From CAKRPJ01 sp934376955 (GTDB lineage: Bacteria > Bacillota > Clostridia > Lachnospirales > Lachnospiraceae), in the NCBI GenBank assembly GCA_934376955.1, contig CAKRPJ010000007.1, positions 26,795 to 90,794 on the forward strand: a stretch of DNA of 64,000 nt, in the 5' to 3' direction. This document shows positions 8,170 to 16,332 of this stretch, piece after piece. The notes below the pieces were generated by a model. The model was not told where the DNA came from, did not search any database, and was given only the letters and a program-made list of their open reading frames with translations. The translations under genes were made by a program, and so were the position numbers. Positions within the stretch are counted from its first letter, which is position 1. Every line of letters starts with the position of its first letter.

Positions 8170-9909
8170 ATGAAGAAAAAAATTTGTATGGCATTGGCAC
8201 TTGCTATGACGGTAAGTTCAGTTCTGGCAGGATGCGGTGTCGGTGCTAAGAATGAGGGCGTAACAGAGACAAAAGCAGTTTCAACGGAAACGAACACAGA
8301 TACAAATAAAAATACAGATACAAGCACAGATGCAAACACAGATACAAGCACACGTGCAGATACATCGGTTATATATGGTACACCTACAGCACCGGTGGGA
8401 ACCTTTAACCCGATCATTGCCTACATGGGAAGTGATAACCTGATCGATGATCTGGTATATTCCACTTTATTAGATATGAAACCGGATGGAAGCTTAACAG
8501 GATCCTTAGCAGAATCCTATTCCGTATCTGACGATCAGAAAACAATCGAATTTACACTTCATGATGGTGTAAAATGGCATGACGGGGAAGATTTAACTGT
8601 CGATGACGTTATTTTTACCTTAGAGTCCATTGCAATTTCACCGGACGATTTCAGCAAGGTATCCCGCATTGAAGGCGCAGCTGATTTCCGCGATGGAAAA
8701 TCAGAACACATGTCGGGTATTACCGTTGATGGCAATAAGATCACCATCAGATTAACAGAGACCTATGCTCCGTTTTTAAACAAACTTGGCAGATACGGTA
8801 TTATCCCGAAGCACATCTGGGGTGAAATTCCCTTCGAGGAGTGGGGAACGAAGACGGAGTTATTAAATAATCCCATCGGCTCTGGCCCATATATGCTTAC
8901 AAAGTATAATTCAGGTGAATCGGTAGAATTAAAAGCATTTGAGGATTATTTCGAAGGTACACCGAAGATTGAAACATTTGTATTAAAAGTTGTGAATGGA
9001 GATGCAATTGCAGCAGAATTATCCAGCGGCAATATTGATATCGTAGATGTAAAAGAGCTGAAGAACTCAGAAGTTGAGGATCTTGAAAATGAAGGATTTG
9101 TAAAGCATTCTATCTCTGATGATATGTATCAGTATATCTCCTTCAATATGCGTATGCCGATCTTCCAAGATAAGAACTTACGTCAGGCGATTACCTATGC
9201 CATCGATCGTCAGAGTATTTTAGATAATATCGTGGAAGGCAGAGGTTCCTTGATCGGAGCTCCGTTTATTCCGGGCGGCTGGGCAGAACCGGCAGCAGGT
9301 GAGTTAAATGATTATGCTTACAATCCGGACAAGGCCATTGAATTATTAGAGGCTTCCGGTTGGAAGGATGAGGATGGAGACGGCATCCGGGAGAACAAAG
9401 ACGGCGAAAAGCTTCAATTTACCCTGAGATGCTCCAATGACTCTAAAACAAGAGAAAATGCAGTATTATATGTAAAAGAGTGCTTAAAGAAGGTTGGAAT
9501 CGATATTAATGTATCCATCGAGGAGGACAGCTTAATTGCAGATGATTGTATTTTCAATCACAATTTTGAAATGTATGCCTTAAACTGCTACTTTAGTTCC
9601 GATCCTGATCCGTATTCCTGGTGGCATTCAGATTCAGCAACAGATGAGCCGGGAGTCGGAAGCTTTAACTTTGGTTCCTATAAAAATGATGATGTAGATG
9701 AATATATTATCGAAGCAGAGAAGACCATGGATCAGAATGAGCGTGCAGCATATTATCTGAAGGTGGCAAAACAGATCAATGAGGATGCACCGATGATCTT
9801 CTTATATGTGCAGAACAGAGAGATTATGACCAATCCGAATTTAAAGGGATTTGATCCGGGTACATTTAATATCTACTACAATGTTGCAAATTGGGAAATG
9901 ACTGAATAA
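8170..9909 (+). CDS. Solute-binding lipoprotein, SBP_bac_5 (DppA/OppA/NikA type)
   Basis: 579 residues. The lipoprotein signal ends at the lipobox LAGC (Cys about 21). A low-complexity T/D/N linker follows (about residues 38-65), then the extracytoplasmic SBP family 5 domain with typical segments LAESYSVSDDQKTIEFTLHD and LRQAITYAIDRQSIL. It captures a peptide, nickel chelate or similar ligand for the permease pair downstream; the ligand cannot be deduced. No good Shine-Dalgarno is seen before the ATG, only 12 bases after the DUF169 stop, so coupling is likely. Leucine codons are unusually rich in TTA compared with neighbours. Confidence 0.88.
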   Translation: MKKKICMALALAMTVSSVLAGCGVGAKNEGVTETKAVSTETNTDTNKNTDTSTDANTDTSTRADTSVIYGTPTAPVGTFNPIIAYMGSDNLIDDLVYSTLLDMKPDGSLTGSLAESYSVSDDQKTIEFTLHDGVKWHDGEDLTVDDVIFTLESIAISPDDFSKVSRIEGAADFRDGKSEHMSGITVDGNKITIRLTETYAPFLNKLGRYGIIPKHIWGEIPFEEWGTKTELLNNPIGSGPYMLTKYNSGESVELKAFEDYFEGTPKIETFVLKVVNGDAIAAELSSGNIDIVDVKELKNSEVEDLENEGFVKHSISDDMYQYISFNMRMPIFQDKNLRQAITYAIDRQSILDNIVEGRGSLIGAPFIPGGWAEPAAGELNDYAYNPDKAIELLEASGWKDEDGDGIRENKDGEKLQFTLRCSNDSKTRENAVLYVKECLKKVGIDINVSIEEDSLIADDCIFNHNFEMYALNCYFSSDPDPYSWWHSDSATDEPGVGSFNFGSYKNDDVDEYIIEAEKTMDQNERAAYYLKVAKQINEDAPMIFLYVQNREIMTNPNLKGFDPGTFNIYYNVANWEMTE

Positions 9910-9921
9910 GGATGATGGAGG

Positions 9922-9951
9922 AAATGGAATATATGCAGATATATTCCATTT
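9922..9951 (+). promoter_or_regulatory. Perfect intercistronic hairpin between binding-protein and permease genes
   Basis: Thirteen-base arms (9922-9934 and 9939-9951) pair perfectly around a GCAG loop, with no long T-run after. Such hairpins after binding-protein genes commonly protect the upstream mRNA and lower downstream expression. It also argues that the permease starts after it. Confidence 0.8.
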
Positions 9952-9968
9952 CTTTAAATGAGGGAAAG

Positions 9969-10934
9969 ATGAAGAAATATATTTGTAAACGTCTGGGGAT
10001 CGCGGCCTTGATGCTGCTGGGAGTAACGATGATCATATTTGCCATTATTCGTCTGCAGCCCGGAAACCCGTTCCTGATGATGGTTCAGTTTGATACAGAT
10101 CCGGCATTTATGGAGCAGAAGCTTCAGGAAATCGGATATTATGACCCGCTTCCGATACAATATGGAAAGTGGCTTCTTAGAGCTTTGCACTTTGACCTTG
10201 GTTATTCAATTCAATATAATGCACCGGTGGCGAATCTGATTGCGGATCGATTTGGAAACACCTTGTTATTAGCTCTTACCTCCTTTGCGATCAGTACGGT
10301 TATCGCCATTGGAATCGGTGTTTTATCGGCATTGTATCCCAATTCGATCATGGATCGGATCATGACGTTATTAGCATTTATCGGTGTGTCTATTCCGGTC
10401 TTCTTTTTCGGACTGCTGATGATCAAGGTGCTGGGTTATGATATGAAATTACTTCCGTTTTCGGGAATTGAAACCATCGGCAAGCATTATGAGGGAATGG
10501 CGAGAGCGAAGGATATTGCGAAGCATCTGGTACTGCCGGCCTTAACATCTGCCCTGACCCAGACGGCATCTCTTGTAAGATATACAAGAGCCTCTCTGCT
10601 TGAAACGGTTTCCGAGGATTATATTAAGACAGCCATGGCAAAAGGACTGACGAGAAAACAGGCGATTATCCGTCATGGCATGAAGAATGCAAAGCTGGCG
10701 ATCATTACGGTTTTGTGCAACCGTATTCCGGATCTTCTGAGTGGTGCCCTGATCGTGGAGACCATCTTTGTATGGCCGGGAATCGGAATGCTGAACTATC
10801 AGGCGATCTTAAAACAGGATTATCCCATGATCATGGGCATTACATTGATGATTGCCGTGATTGTTATTATCTGCAACTTGGCAGCGGATCTTTTATATTC
10901 AGCTGCGGATCCAAGAATTCGATGTGAGGAGTGA
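9969..10934 (+). CDS. ABC transporter permease, DppB/NikB type
   Basis: 321 residues from the ATG at 9969 (MKKYICKRLG), preceded by GAGGGA. An in-frame ATG at 9912 would read through the perfect hairpin and is less likely. It has the usual N-terminal span (ALMLLGVTMIIFAIIRLQPG), four or five further spans and the EAA loop near residues 205-230 (EDYIKTAMAKGLTRKQAI), which contacts the ATPases. It forms the membrane channel with the next gene product. Confidence 0.9.
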   Translation: MKKYICKRLGIAALMLLGVTMIIFAIIRLQPGNPFLMMVQFDTDPAFMEQKLQEIGYYDPLPIQYGKWLLRALHFDLGYSIQYNAPVANLIADRFGNTLLLALTSFAISTVIAIGIGVLSALYPNSIMDRIMTLLAFIGVSIPVFFFGLLMIKVLGYDMKLLPFSGIETIGKHYEGMARAKDIAKHLVLPALTSALTQTASLVRYTRASLLETVSEDYIKTAMAKGLTRKQAIIRHGMKNAKLAIITVLCNRIPDLLSGALIVETIFVWPGIGMLNYQAILKQDYPMIMGITLMIAVIVIICNLAADLLYSAADPRIRCEE

Positions 10935-10935
10935 T

Positions 10936-11829
10936 TTGAAGGTGAAAAAGAGGAAAAATGAAGAAGTGCTTTTAAGTGCCGGTCAAATTGCCAGAAAGAA
11001 ATTTTTTCAGAACAAAATGGCGGTTCTTGGATTGATCGTTATTATCCTGTTTGTGATCCTGTCGGTCTTTGCACCGCTCTTTACGAGCCTGGATCCCAAC
11101 CAAACAGATCTGTTGAATATACGAGGGTGTCCGAATGCAGAGCATATCTTAGGAACCGATGATCTGGGGAGAGATATTTTTACAAGATTGTTATATGGCG
11201 GCAGAATTTCTATTGCGGTGGGAGTTATCTCCATGGCGCTGCAGCTGGCGATCGGTGTGACGGTAGGAACTCTTGCCGGCTATTTTGGCGGAATCCTTGA
11301 TAAAATTGTGATGCGTATCGTGGATGTGATCATGTGCTTCCCGTTTTTTGTCATTGCCATTGCGCTGGCATCGGTATTAGGCGGAAGTATGACGAACCTT
11401 GTTCTGATCATCGGTATGCTGATGTGGCCCGGTATCGCCCGGATCGTCCGCAGTCAGGTTCTGGTGATCAAGGAAAATGAATTTATCATGGGTGCAAGAG
11501 CCCTTGGACTGAACTGGCTGGAGATTATATTTTCCCATGTGCTGCCAAATATTGCATCCTCTGTGCTGGTGGCATCTACTCTTTCGGTTGCCAGCGGTAT
11601 TTTAATGGAAGCGACTTTAAGCTTCTTAGGACTGGGCGTCAATCCGCCGGATCCAAGCTGGGGAAATATGCTGGTAGCAGCCCAGAGTATGTCGGTGCTG
11701 AAAAATCAGTGGTGGATGTGGATCCCGGCCGGAACTGCGGTCGTATTGATGGTTTTGGCCGTGAACTTTTTTGGTGATGGCCTGAGAGATGCGTTGGATG
11801 CAAAAAGCAAAATAAGTGCGGGTGATTAA
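10936..11829 (+). CDS. ABC transporter permease, DppC/NikC type
   Basis: About 297 residues. The start is uncertain: TTG at 10936 (four bases from an AGGAG site) or GTG at 10942 (ten bases). A longer frame back to 10861 overlaps the first permease and is unlikely. The N-terminal OppC_N region (NKMAVLGLIVIILFVILSVF) is followed by LGTDDLGRDIFTRLLYGGRI, diagnostic of DppC-type permeases, and the EAA loop MGARALGLNWLEIIFSHVLP. It pairs with the upstream permease. Confidence 0.9.
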   Translation: MKVKKRKNEEVLLSAGQIARKKFFQNKMAVLGLIVIILFVILSVFAPLFTSLDPNQTDLLNIRGCPNAEHILGTDDLGRDIFTRLLYGGRISIAVGVISMALQLAIGVTVGTLAGYFGGILDKIVMRIVDVIMCFPFFVIAIALASVLGGSMTNLVLIIGMLMWPGIARIVRSQVLVIKENEFIMGARALGLNWLEIIFSHVLPNIASSVLVASTLSVASGILMEATLSFLGLGVNPPDPSWGNMLVAAQSMSVLKNQWWMWIPAGTAVVLMVLAVNFFGDGLRDALDAKSKISAGD

Positions 11830-11830
11830 G

Positions 11831-12805
11831 ATGGAAAAATTGATTGAAATAAAAAATTTAAGCGTGACATTCCATGATCTTGCAGGAACCCTCCATGCCA
11901 TCACAGATTTAAGCTATCACATCAATAAAGGTGAGATCCTTGGAGTGATTGGCGAATCAGGCAGCGGAAAAAGTGTCACGTCAAAGGCGATTATGGGATT
12001 TTTAAACCCATCCTGTGTGACGGGAGAGATCCTTTACAAGGGCAAGGATCTTACAAAAATGAAAGAAAAGGAGATCTGCAAGCTGCGGGGCTCGAAGATC
12101 TCCTTAGTATTTCAGGAGCCGATGACCGCATTAAATCCGGTTATGACCATTGGAAAGCAGCTGGAAGAAATTCTGGTGATCCACAAAATCGGAAATAAGG
12201 CGGATAATCATAAAAAGATCATCGATACCCTGCATTTAATGAATATTGCGGATCCGGAGGCTATGATGCTCAAGTACCCATTTGAGCTGAGCGGCGGCTT
12301 GAGGCAGCGAATCATGATCGCCATGGCTGTGTTATGCGAGCCGGATCTGATCATTGCGGACGAGCCGACAACAGCCTTGGATGTTACCACCCAGATGGAG
12401 ATCCTGAAGCTTCTGAAGAAGGTAACCTCGGTGATGGGCTGTTCGGTTCTGCTGATCACTCATGATTTAGGAGTTATTGCAGAATGTGCCGACCGCGTAG
12501 TGGTCATGTACCGAGGACGTAAGATGGAAGAATGCAGTATGAAGGATGTTTTTGAAAATGCGGTTCATCCCTATACACTCGGCCTGATCAAATCAAGACC
12601 GTCTAATTTTAACGGCAGATATTACACGATCGAAGGCTCTGTGGAATCCAATTACGGAGAAGCAAAAGGCTGCTTATTTCAAAAGAGATGTGATTTCTGC
12701 ACAGAGATCTGCAAGACAAAAATTCCAAAGGAGAAAATTATTTCAGAAGATCATGTCGTTTCATGCTGGAGATGTGAGAGTAGTGAGGGGGACATGGCAG
12801 AATGA
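11831..12805 (+). CDS. ABC transporter ATP-binding protein, DppD/OppD type
   Basis: 324 residues from the ATG at 11831; an in-frame GTG at 11816 overlaps the permease. Walker A GESGSGKS (about residues 41-48), signature LSGGLRQR (about 154-161), Walker B LIIADEP and the H-loop THDLGV are all present. The C-terminal extension has a cysteine cluster, CLFQKRCDFCTEICK, like the 4Fe-4S-type extension of oligopeptide ATPases, but it is shorter than usual. It energises import with the next gene. Confidence 0.92.
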   Translation: MEKLIEIKNLSVTFHDLAGTLHAITDLSYHINKGEILGVIGESGSGKSVTSKAIMGFLNPSCVTGEILYKGKDLTKMKEKEICKLRGSKISLVFQEPMTALNPVMTIGKQLEEILVIHKIGNKADNHKKIIDTLHLMNIADPEAMMLKYPFELSGGLRQRIMIAMAVLCEPDLIIADEPTTALDVTTQMEILKLLKKVTSVMGCSVLLITHDLGVIAECADRVVVMYRGRKMEECSMKDVFENAVHPYTLGLIKSRPSNFNGRYYTIEGSVESNYGEAKGCLFQKRCDFCTEICKTKIPKEKIISEDHVVSCWRCESSEGDMAE

Positions 12806-13632
12806 GTGAGACCATATTACGAGTAAACAATTTAAGAAAAGACTTTACCAATCGTCAAAGAAGAAAAAAAGGCCAGGACAATATGGTTCATGCGGTGAAT
12901 AACGTTTCCTTTGAAATGCAGAGGGGCAGAACCTTAGGCTTAGTGGGGGAATCCGGATGCGGAAAATCAACTGCCGCAAAGATGGTCATGGGATTGATCC
13001 CGGTGGATGGGGGAAGTATCTACTATGAAGATATCTGTCTTGTGGATACGGAACAACATCGGAAGATAAAAAACAAAGAGATGGAGCAGCTGAGAAAACG
13101 GATGCAGATCGTTTTTCAGGATCCGTCCTCCTGTCTCGATCCGAGAAAAAATATCGAGCAGTTGATTTCAGAGGGAATCCGAAAGCATAAGATCTGTCCT
13201 AAGAACGAAATGCGGGATTACTGCATCGAGATGATGGATAGCTGCGGCTTAGAGCCATCCCTGCTGATGCGATATCCCCATGAGCTGTCCGGAGGACAAA
13301 AGCAGCGCGTAGCCATTGCACGCAGCTTCGCTCTGAAACCGGATTTCGTGGTATGTGATGAAATAACAGCAGCATTGGATGTGTCTGTGCAGTCCCAGAT
13401 TTTAAACCTGCTTCTGGATTTGAAAGAAAAAACCAATGTCACCTATCTGTTTATCTCTCATAATCTGGAAGTTGTAAAATACTTCTGCGATGACATAATC
13501 ATCATGAAACAAGGTGAGATTGTCGAGCGTGGAAATTGTCTGGAGGTGTATGAGAATCCGAAGGAGGAGTATACAAAGCTGCTTCTGGAATCCATACCGG
13601 GACAGATGATAGAACAGAATAAGTGGAATTAA
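12802..13632 (+). CDS. ABC transporter ATP-binding protein, DppF/OppF type
   Basis: 276 residues. Walker A GESGCGKS, signature LSGGQKQR and Walker B FVVCDEI are present, with ALDVSVQSQIL after it, typical of DppF/OppF. Walker B ends in an acidic E-I where E-P is usual. It lacks the long C-terminal extension, giving a NikE-like size. Its ATG overlaps the stop of the previous ATPase by four bases. A terminator follows, closing the six-gene unit. Confidence 0.92.
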   Translation: MSETILRVNNLRKDFTNRQRRKKGQDNMVHAVNNVSFEMQRGRTLGLVGESGCGKSTAAKMVMGLIPVDGGSIYYEDICLVDTEQHRKIKNKEMEQLRKRMQIVFQDPSSCLDPRKNIEQLISEGIRKHKICPKNEMRDYCIEMMDSCGLEPSLLMRYPHELSGGQKQRVAIARSFALKPDFVVCDEITAALDVSVQSQILNLLLDLKEKTNVTYLFISHNLEVVKYFCDDIIIMKQGEIVERGNCLEVYENPKEEYTKLLLESIPGQMIEQNKWN

Positions 13633-13676
13633 GGATTTTCAGCCACGGTAAAAACAATTTTACAATCGAACTATGG

Positions 13677-13705
13677 AGGAACCTGGCAGAAGCCGGGTTC
13701 CTTTT
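13677..13705 (+). terminator. Rho-independent terminator of the DUF169-ABC operon
   Basis: Arms AGGAACCTGGC (13677-13687) and GCCGGGTTCCT (13692-13702) with an AGAA loop, then TTT. It sits eight bases before the right 73-bp repeat. Confidence 0.9.
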
Positions 13706-13712
13706 CAGATAC

Positions 13713-13785
13713 AATATTCCTGTTTTGCAATGGTATGTAAAATATTTATTAAAAATTTAAGGAAAGGAAGAATCCTGTTGTAAAA
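13713..13785. repeat. 73-bp direct repeat, right copy
   Basis: Partner of 7136-7208 (70 of 73 identical). It lies immediately upstream of the kinase gene and may contain its promoter region. Confidence 0.9.
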
Positions 13786-13804
13786 GGGAGAATTATGTAT
13801 TAGA

Positions 13805-15226
13805 ATGGATGCAGAGGTTATATTGCCGAAAGGAGGTGCAGATATCGAGGAACACGTTCTGTTTGGCAAATACCGGTTGTGCAGAAAGCTGGGCGTCGGA
13901 CGTTCCGGAACGGTTTTTCTGGTCTGGCATACAGAGTTAGAAGAATACCGTGCAATGAAGGTAGTTCCGAAAACAATGTCCGACTATGAATCCTTTAAGA
14001 AGGAAGCCCTGTTTTTAAAGACACTCCGGCATCCCGGGATCCCTCTTGTCTATGATGTCGAGGAGGATCTTCATAACAGTTATCTTATCGAAGAATATCT
14101 TGAAGGCGAATCTTTATATGCTCTAGTGAAACGCTTGGGCAGCTTATCAATGAAAACGGCAGCTGAGATCGGAATTCAGATCTGTCGTCTCATTCAATTC
14201 ATGAATACAGCAGATAATCCCATTTTATATCTTGATCTGCAGCCAAAAAATCTGCTGGTCTGCAATGGAACAGTTCGATTGATCGATTTTGACCATGCCC
14301 AATATGCAAAGAATGCGGCAGCGTTCGGAATCCGTTACGGAACCATTGGCTTTGCGGCTCCGGAGCAGTACCGGGGAGAGCCTCTGGACTGCCGGACGGA
14401 CGTATATGCGATCGGTGCTCTCCTTTATTTTATGTACTTCGGAAAAATTCCGGAACGGGAATTTAAATTTGGAGAGCGGATTGCGAATGTCCGCTTTACT
14501 CGGATCCTCGCGGGGTGCATGGCTGAAAAAAAGGAAGAACGTTACCGGGATGCAGGAACGCTCATGCTTGCGCTTAAAGAGCTGGCAGAAGGGGAAGAAG
14601 GAGCAATAGAACCTCTTACAATTGTATTTGCAGGAGCAGCAAGGGGGATCGGAACGACCCACTGCGCTCTTGCCATATCCGATTTTATGATCCGGAACGG
14701 ATATCAGGCACTGTACCGGGAGGACTGGGATACGGATACCGTCAGAATATTGGCGAAACGTATGAAAAAAACGGCAGACAAGAGCGGGCTTTTCCATATC
14801 GGCCGGCTGTATATGCGGCCGTATTATGGGGAAGCTGTCCGGCTTTTGTGTGGCTACTTTCCGATCGTGATCAGGGATACAGGGTGTCTCTGGATGGACG
14901 GCGCTCCTTTGCCGGAGGCAGCAGTCTATGTCTTAGTGTGCGGGAGCAGACCATGGGAGACGGAGAGTGTGATCCGTGGGGCCAAATATTTCACGGAACG
15001 CGGAAATACGATTCTTTTATTTAACCATACGGAAGAAAAATTCCGCCCGCCTGCGGAGTTTAAGGAATATGTCTGTCTGAATATGCCCTTCCTAACGGAT
15101 CCGTTCAAAAAAAACAGTGATGCCGATGCTTGTTTCGAGAATATTATGGAGATCGGAACAGGAGGGATTGAAAAATGGAAAAAAGAAAGAAAAAGACGGA
15201 GATTCCTGAGACGAAAGCCCGTCTGA
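13805..15226 (+). CDS. Ser/Thr protein kinase fused to a CpaE-like P-loop domain
   Basis: 473 residues in two parts. Residues about 22-255 are a Hanks-type kinase: glycine loop LGVGRSGTV, Lys52 in AMKVV, Glu67, catalytic loop LYLDLQPKN (Asp144, Asn149; the usual Lys is Gln146), metal-binding DFD at 161-163 and APE at 185-187. Residues about 270-440 resemble CpaE/MinD-like ATPases, with a degenerate P-loop GAARGIGTTH lacking the lysines. There is no membrane span or PASTA domain. No good Shine-Dalgarno precedes the ATG, while AAAGGAGGTG lies inside the ORF at 13829-13838. It overlaps the next gene by 52 bases. Substrates are unknown. Confidence 0.85.
   Translation: MDAEVILPKGGADIEEHVLFGKYRLCRKLGVGRSGTVFLVWHTELEEYRAMKVVPKTMSDYESFKKEALFLKTLRHPGIPLVYDVEEDLHNSYLIEEYLEGESLYALVKRLGSLSMKTAAEIGIQICRLIQFMNTADNPILYLDLQPKNLLVCNGTVRLIDFDHAQYAKNAAAFGIRYGTIGFAAPEQYRGEPLDCRTDVYAIGALLYFMYFGKIPEREFKFGERIANVRFTRILAGCMAEKKEERYRDAGTLMLALKELAEGEEGAIEPLTIVFAGAARGIGTTHCALAISDFMIRNGYQALYREDWDTDTVRILAKRMKKTADKSGLFHIGRLYMRPYYGEAVRLLCGYFPIVIRDTGCLWMDGAPLPEAAVYVLVCGSRPWETESVIRGAKYFTERGNTILLFNHTEEKFRPPAEFKEYVCLNMPFLTDPFKKNSDADACFENIMEIGTGGIEKWKKERKRRRFLRRKPV
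14475..14500 (+). repeat. 26-bp match to the intergenic palindromic repeat, inside the kinase ORF
   Basis: Identical to 48610-48635 (and to 25 of these bases at 51812-51836). It contains the AGCGGA/TCCGCT hairpin and is read in frame as RIANVRFT at about residues 225-232 of the kinase. Confidence 0.85.
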
Positions 15227-15777
15227 CGGGAATTGCGGGAATAGGAAAAAGTGTTGGATGTACGCATTTTACGATCATGTATGCCAATTATCTTGCAGGC
15301 TTTTGCCGGAAAAAGACGGCTGTTATAGAATGGAATGACAGCGGTGATTTTGAACGGATCGAGAAGGTCTGCACCGGAAGGGTCGAAGAATACAGACCCT
15401 GTCATATATTGGAGGCAGATTATTATAAAAATGCGGGAGAAAAGGATATGGGTCTCATCCTTGACGAAAATTATGAGGAGATCCTGATCGATTTTGGGCC
15501 GTTGGATGATATGTCAGGAAATGAATTCCGACGATGCGAGAAGAAATTTATGGTCGTGTCCTTCAGCGAATGGCAGCAGGAGATGATCCGGGAATCCGTC
15601 TGCGGAAAATACAGGGCGGAGAAAAAGGGCTGGCAATTTGTCGCTTCCTTCGGAAGCGAGGAAACCAGAAAAGAATTTGAACGGCGCTTTGGTATTTCGG
15701 CAAAACGGATTCCGTTTTCAGCGGATGCATTTTCTGTTACGACAGAGTGCGGATCGTTTTTTCAGGCTCTGGCATGA
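15175..15777 (+). CDS. Second P-loop (CpaE/TadZ-like) protein
   Basis: 200 residues. After a basic N-terminus, residues about 18-40 read TGIAGIGKSVGCTHFTIMY, a GxxxGxGxTH P-loop of the same style as the C-terminal domain of the preceding kinase. EWNDSGDF and ILIDFGPLDD occupy the positions of later MinD-family motifs. Its AGGAGG site and ATG lie within the end of the kinase gene (52-base overlap), so the two are translationally coupled and probably work together. No membrane segment was seen. ATP hydrolysis is doubtful; an adaptor or localisation role is possible. Confidence 0.65.
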   Translation: MEKRKKKTEIPETKARLTGIAGIGKSVGCTHFTIMYANYLAGFCRKKTAVIEWNDSGDFERIEKVCTGRVEEYRPCHILEADYYKNAGEKDMGLILDENYEEILIDFGPLDDMSGNEFRRCEKKFMVVSFSEWQQEMIRESVCGKYRAEKKGWQFVASFGSEETRKEFERRFGISAKRIPFSADAFSVTTECGSFFQALA

Positions 15778-15793
15778 TATGCGGTAAAAATGA

Positions 15794-15843
15794 TATATCG
15801 GCGGAAAGGTGTCACAGAATTCTCCTTGGGGAACGCCGATATA
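15794..15843 (+). promoter_or_regulatory. Inverted repeat between the P-loop gene and the 96-residue gene
   Basis: Ten-base arms TATATCGGCG (15794-15803) and CGCCGATATA (15834-15843) separated by 30 bases, ending just before the next ribosome-binding site. Its purpose is unknown; it could be an mRNA structure or an operator. Confidence 0.55.
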
Positions 15844-15862
15844 GGCAAGGGAGATAGAATGT

Positions 15863-16153
15863 ATGGGCAGGAAAAGGAAAAGGTATAATGGGACGAAAGA
15901 GGAGAAGGATCTGGCAAAATATCAGTATCTGGGCGGATTAAAAAGATTAACGGAAAAAGGGATCCCGATCTATATGGACGGACATATTTCCGGGCCGCCG
16001 GACTGGGAAAAGCTGTTTGAGATACGAGAGGATAATATGTTCTATATGGGAGATTATGTTCAGGCGGAAACAGGAGGGCTCAAAGAGATACGCTTTGACA
16101 AGGTCTATCACAGCAGCGAGGAGGTAACAGGACAAAAAAATAAGAAAAAGTAG
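15863..16153 (+). CDS. Hypothetical 96-residue protein
   Basis: Not recognised. It has basic ends (MGRKRKRY and QKNKKK) and a central WEKLFEIREDNMFYMGDYVQ segment with no membrane span, signal peptide or cysteine. AAGGGAGATAG precedes the ATG. It lies between the kinase/P-loop pair and the wall hydrolases, in the same direction, so it may belong to the same function. Composition and codon use look like its neighbours. Confidence 0.6.
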   Translation: MGRKRKRYNGTKEEKDLAKYQYLGGLKRLTEKGIPIYMDGHISGPPDWEKLFEIREDNMFYMGDYVQAETGGLKEIRFDKVYHSSEEVTGQKNKKK

Positions 16154-16256
16154 CGGCACTGGGAAAACATTTTCAGGAGATACTGTTCTGCCGGACGGCC
16201 CCTGACGGGTGGGTGGGAATCGTAACAAAAAATTAACAATTAGAGGTAACGGAACA

Positions 16257-16265
16257 TGCTATAAT
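16257..16265 (+). promoter_or_regulatory. Extended -10 promoter of the GH18 gene
   Basis: TGCTATAAT at 16257-16265, an extended -10 element; no good -35 at 17 bases. It lies about 68 bases before the preferred ATG and overlaps the first codons of a longer frame, arguing against a start at 16264. Confidence 0.6.
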
Positions 16266-16332
16266 GAGTGCGGATGCGCCTCTATTATTGGCGGCAGGAT
16301 CCGAAAAATACAGACAGAAAAGAGAGAAAAAA

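Noticed and set aside
7333..13632. Naming the importer nikABCDE
   Set aside because: Family 5 binding proteins serve peptides, nickel and opines; no nickel-specific feature or NikR site was seen.
13730..13800. Possible IS or phage attachment site next to the kinase gene
   Set aside because: The 73-bp repeats are direct, but no integrase or transposase gene is present in or near the block, so an att site is not claimed.
14225..14797. Long antisense frame inside the kinase gene
   Set aside because: No ribosome-binding site or recognisable protein; it mirrors codon structure of the sense gene.
13805..15226. Calling the kinase a pseudokinase because the catalytic-loop Lys is Gln
   Set aside because: The catalytic Asp144, Asn149, Lys52, Glu67 and the DFD Asp161 are all present, and the loop Lys varies in active bacterial kinases.
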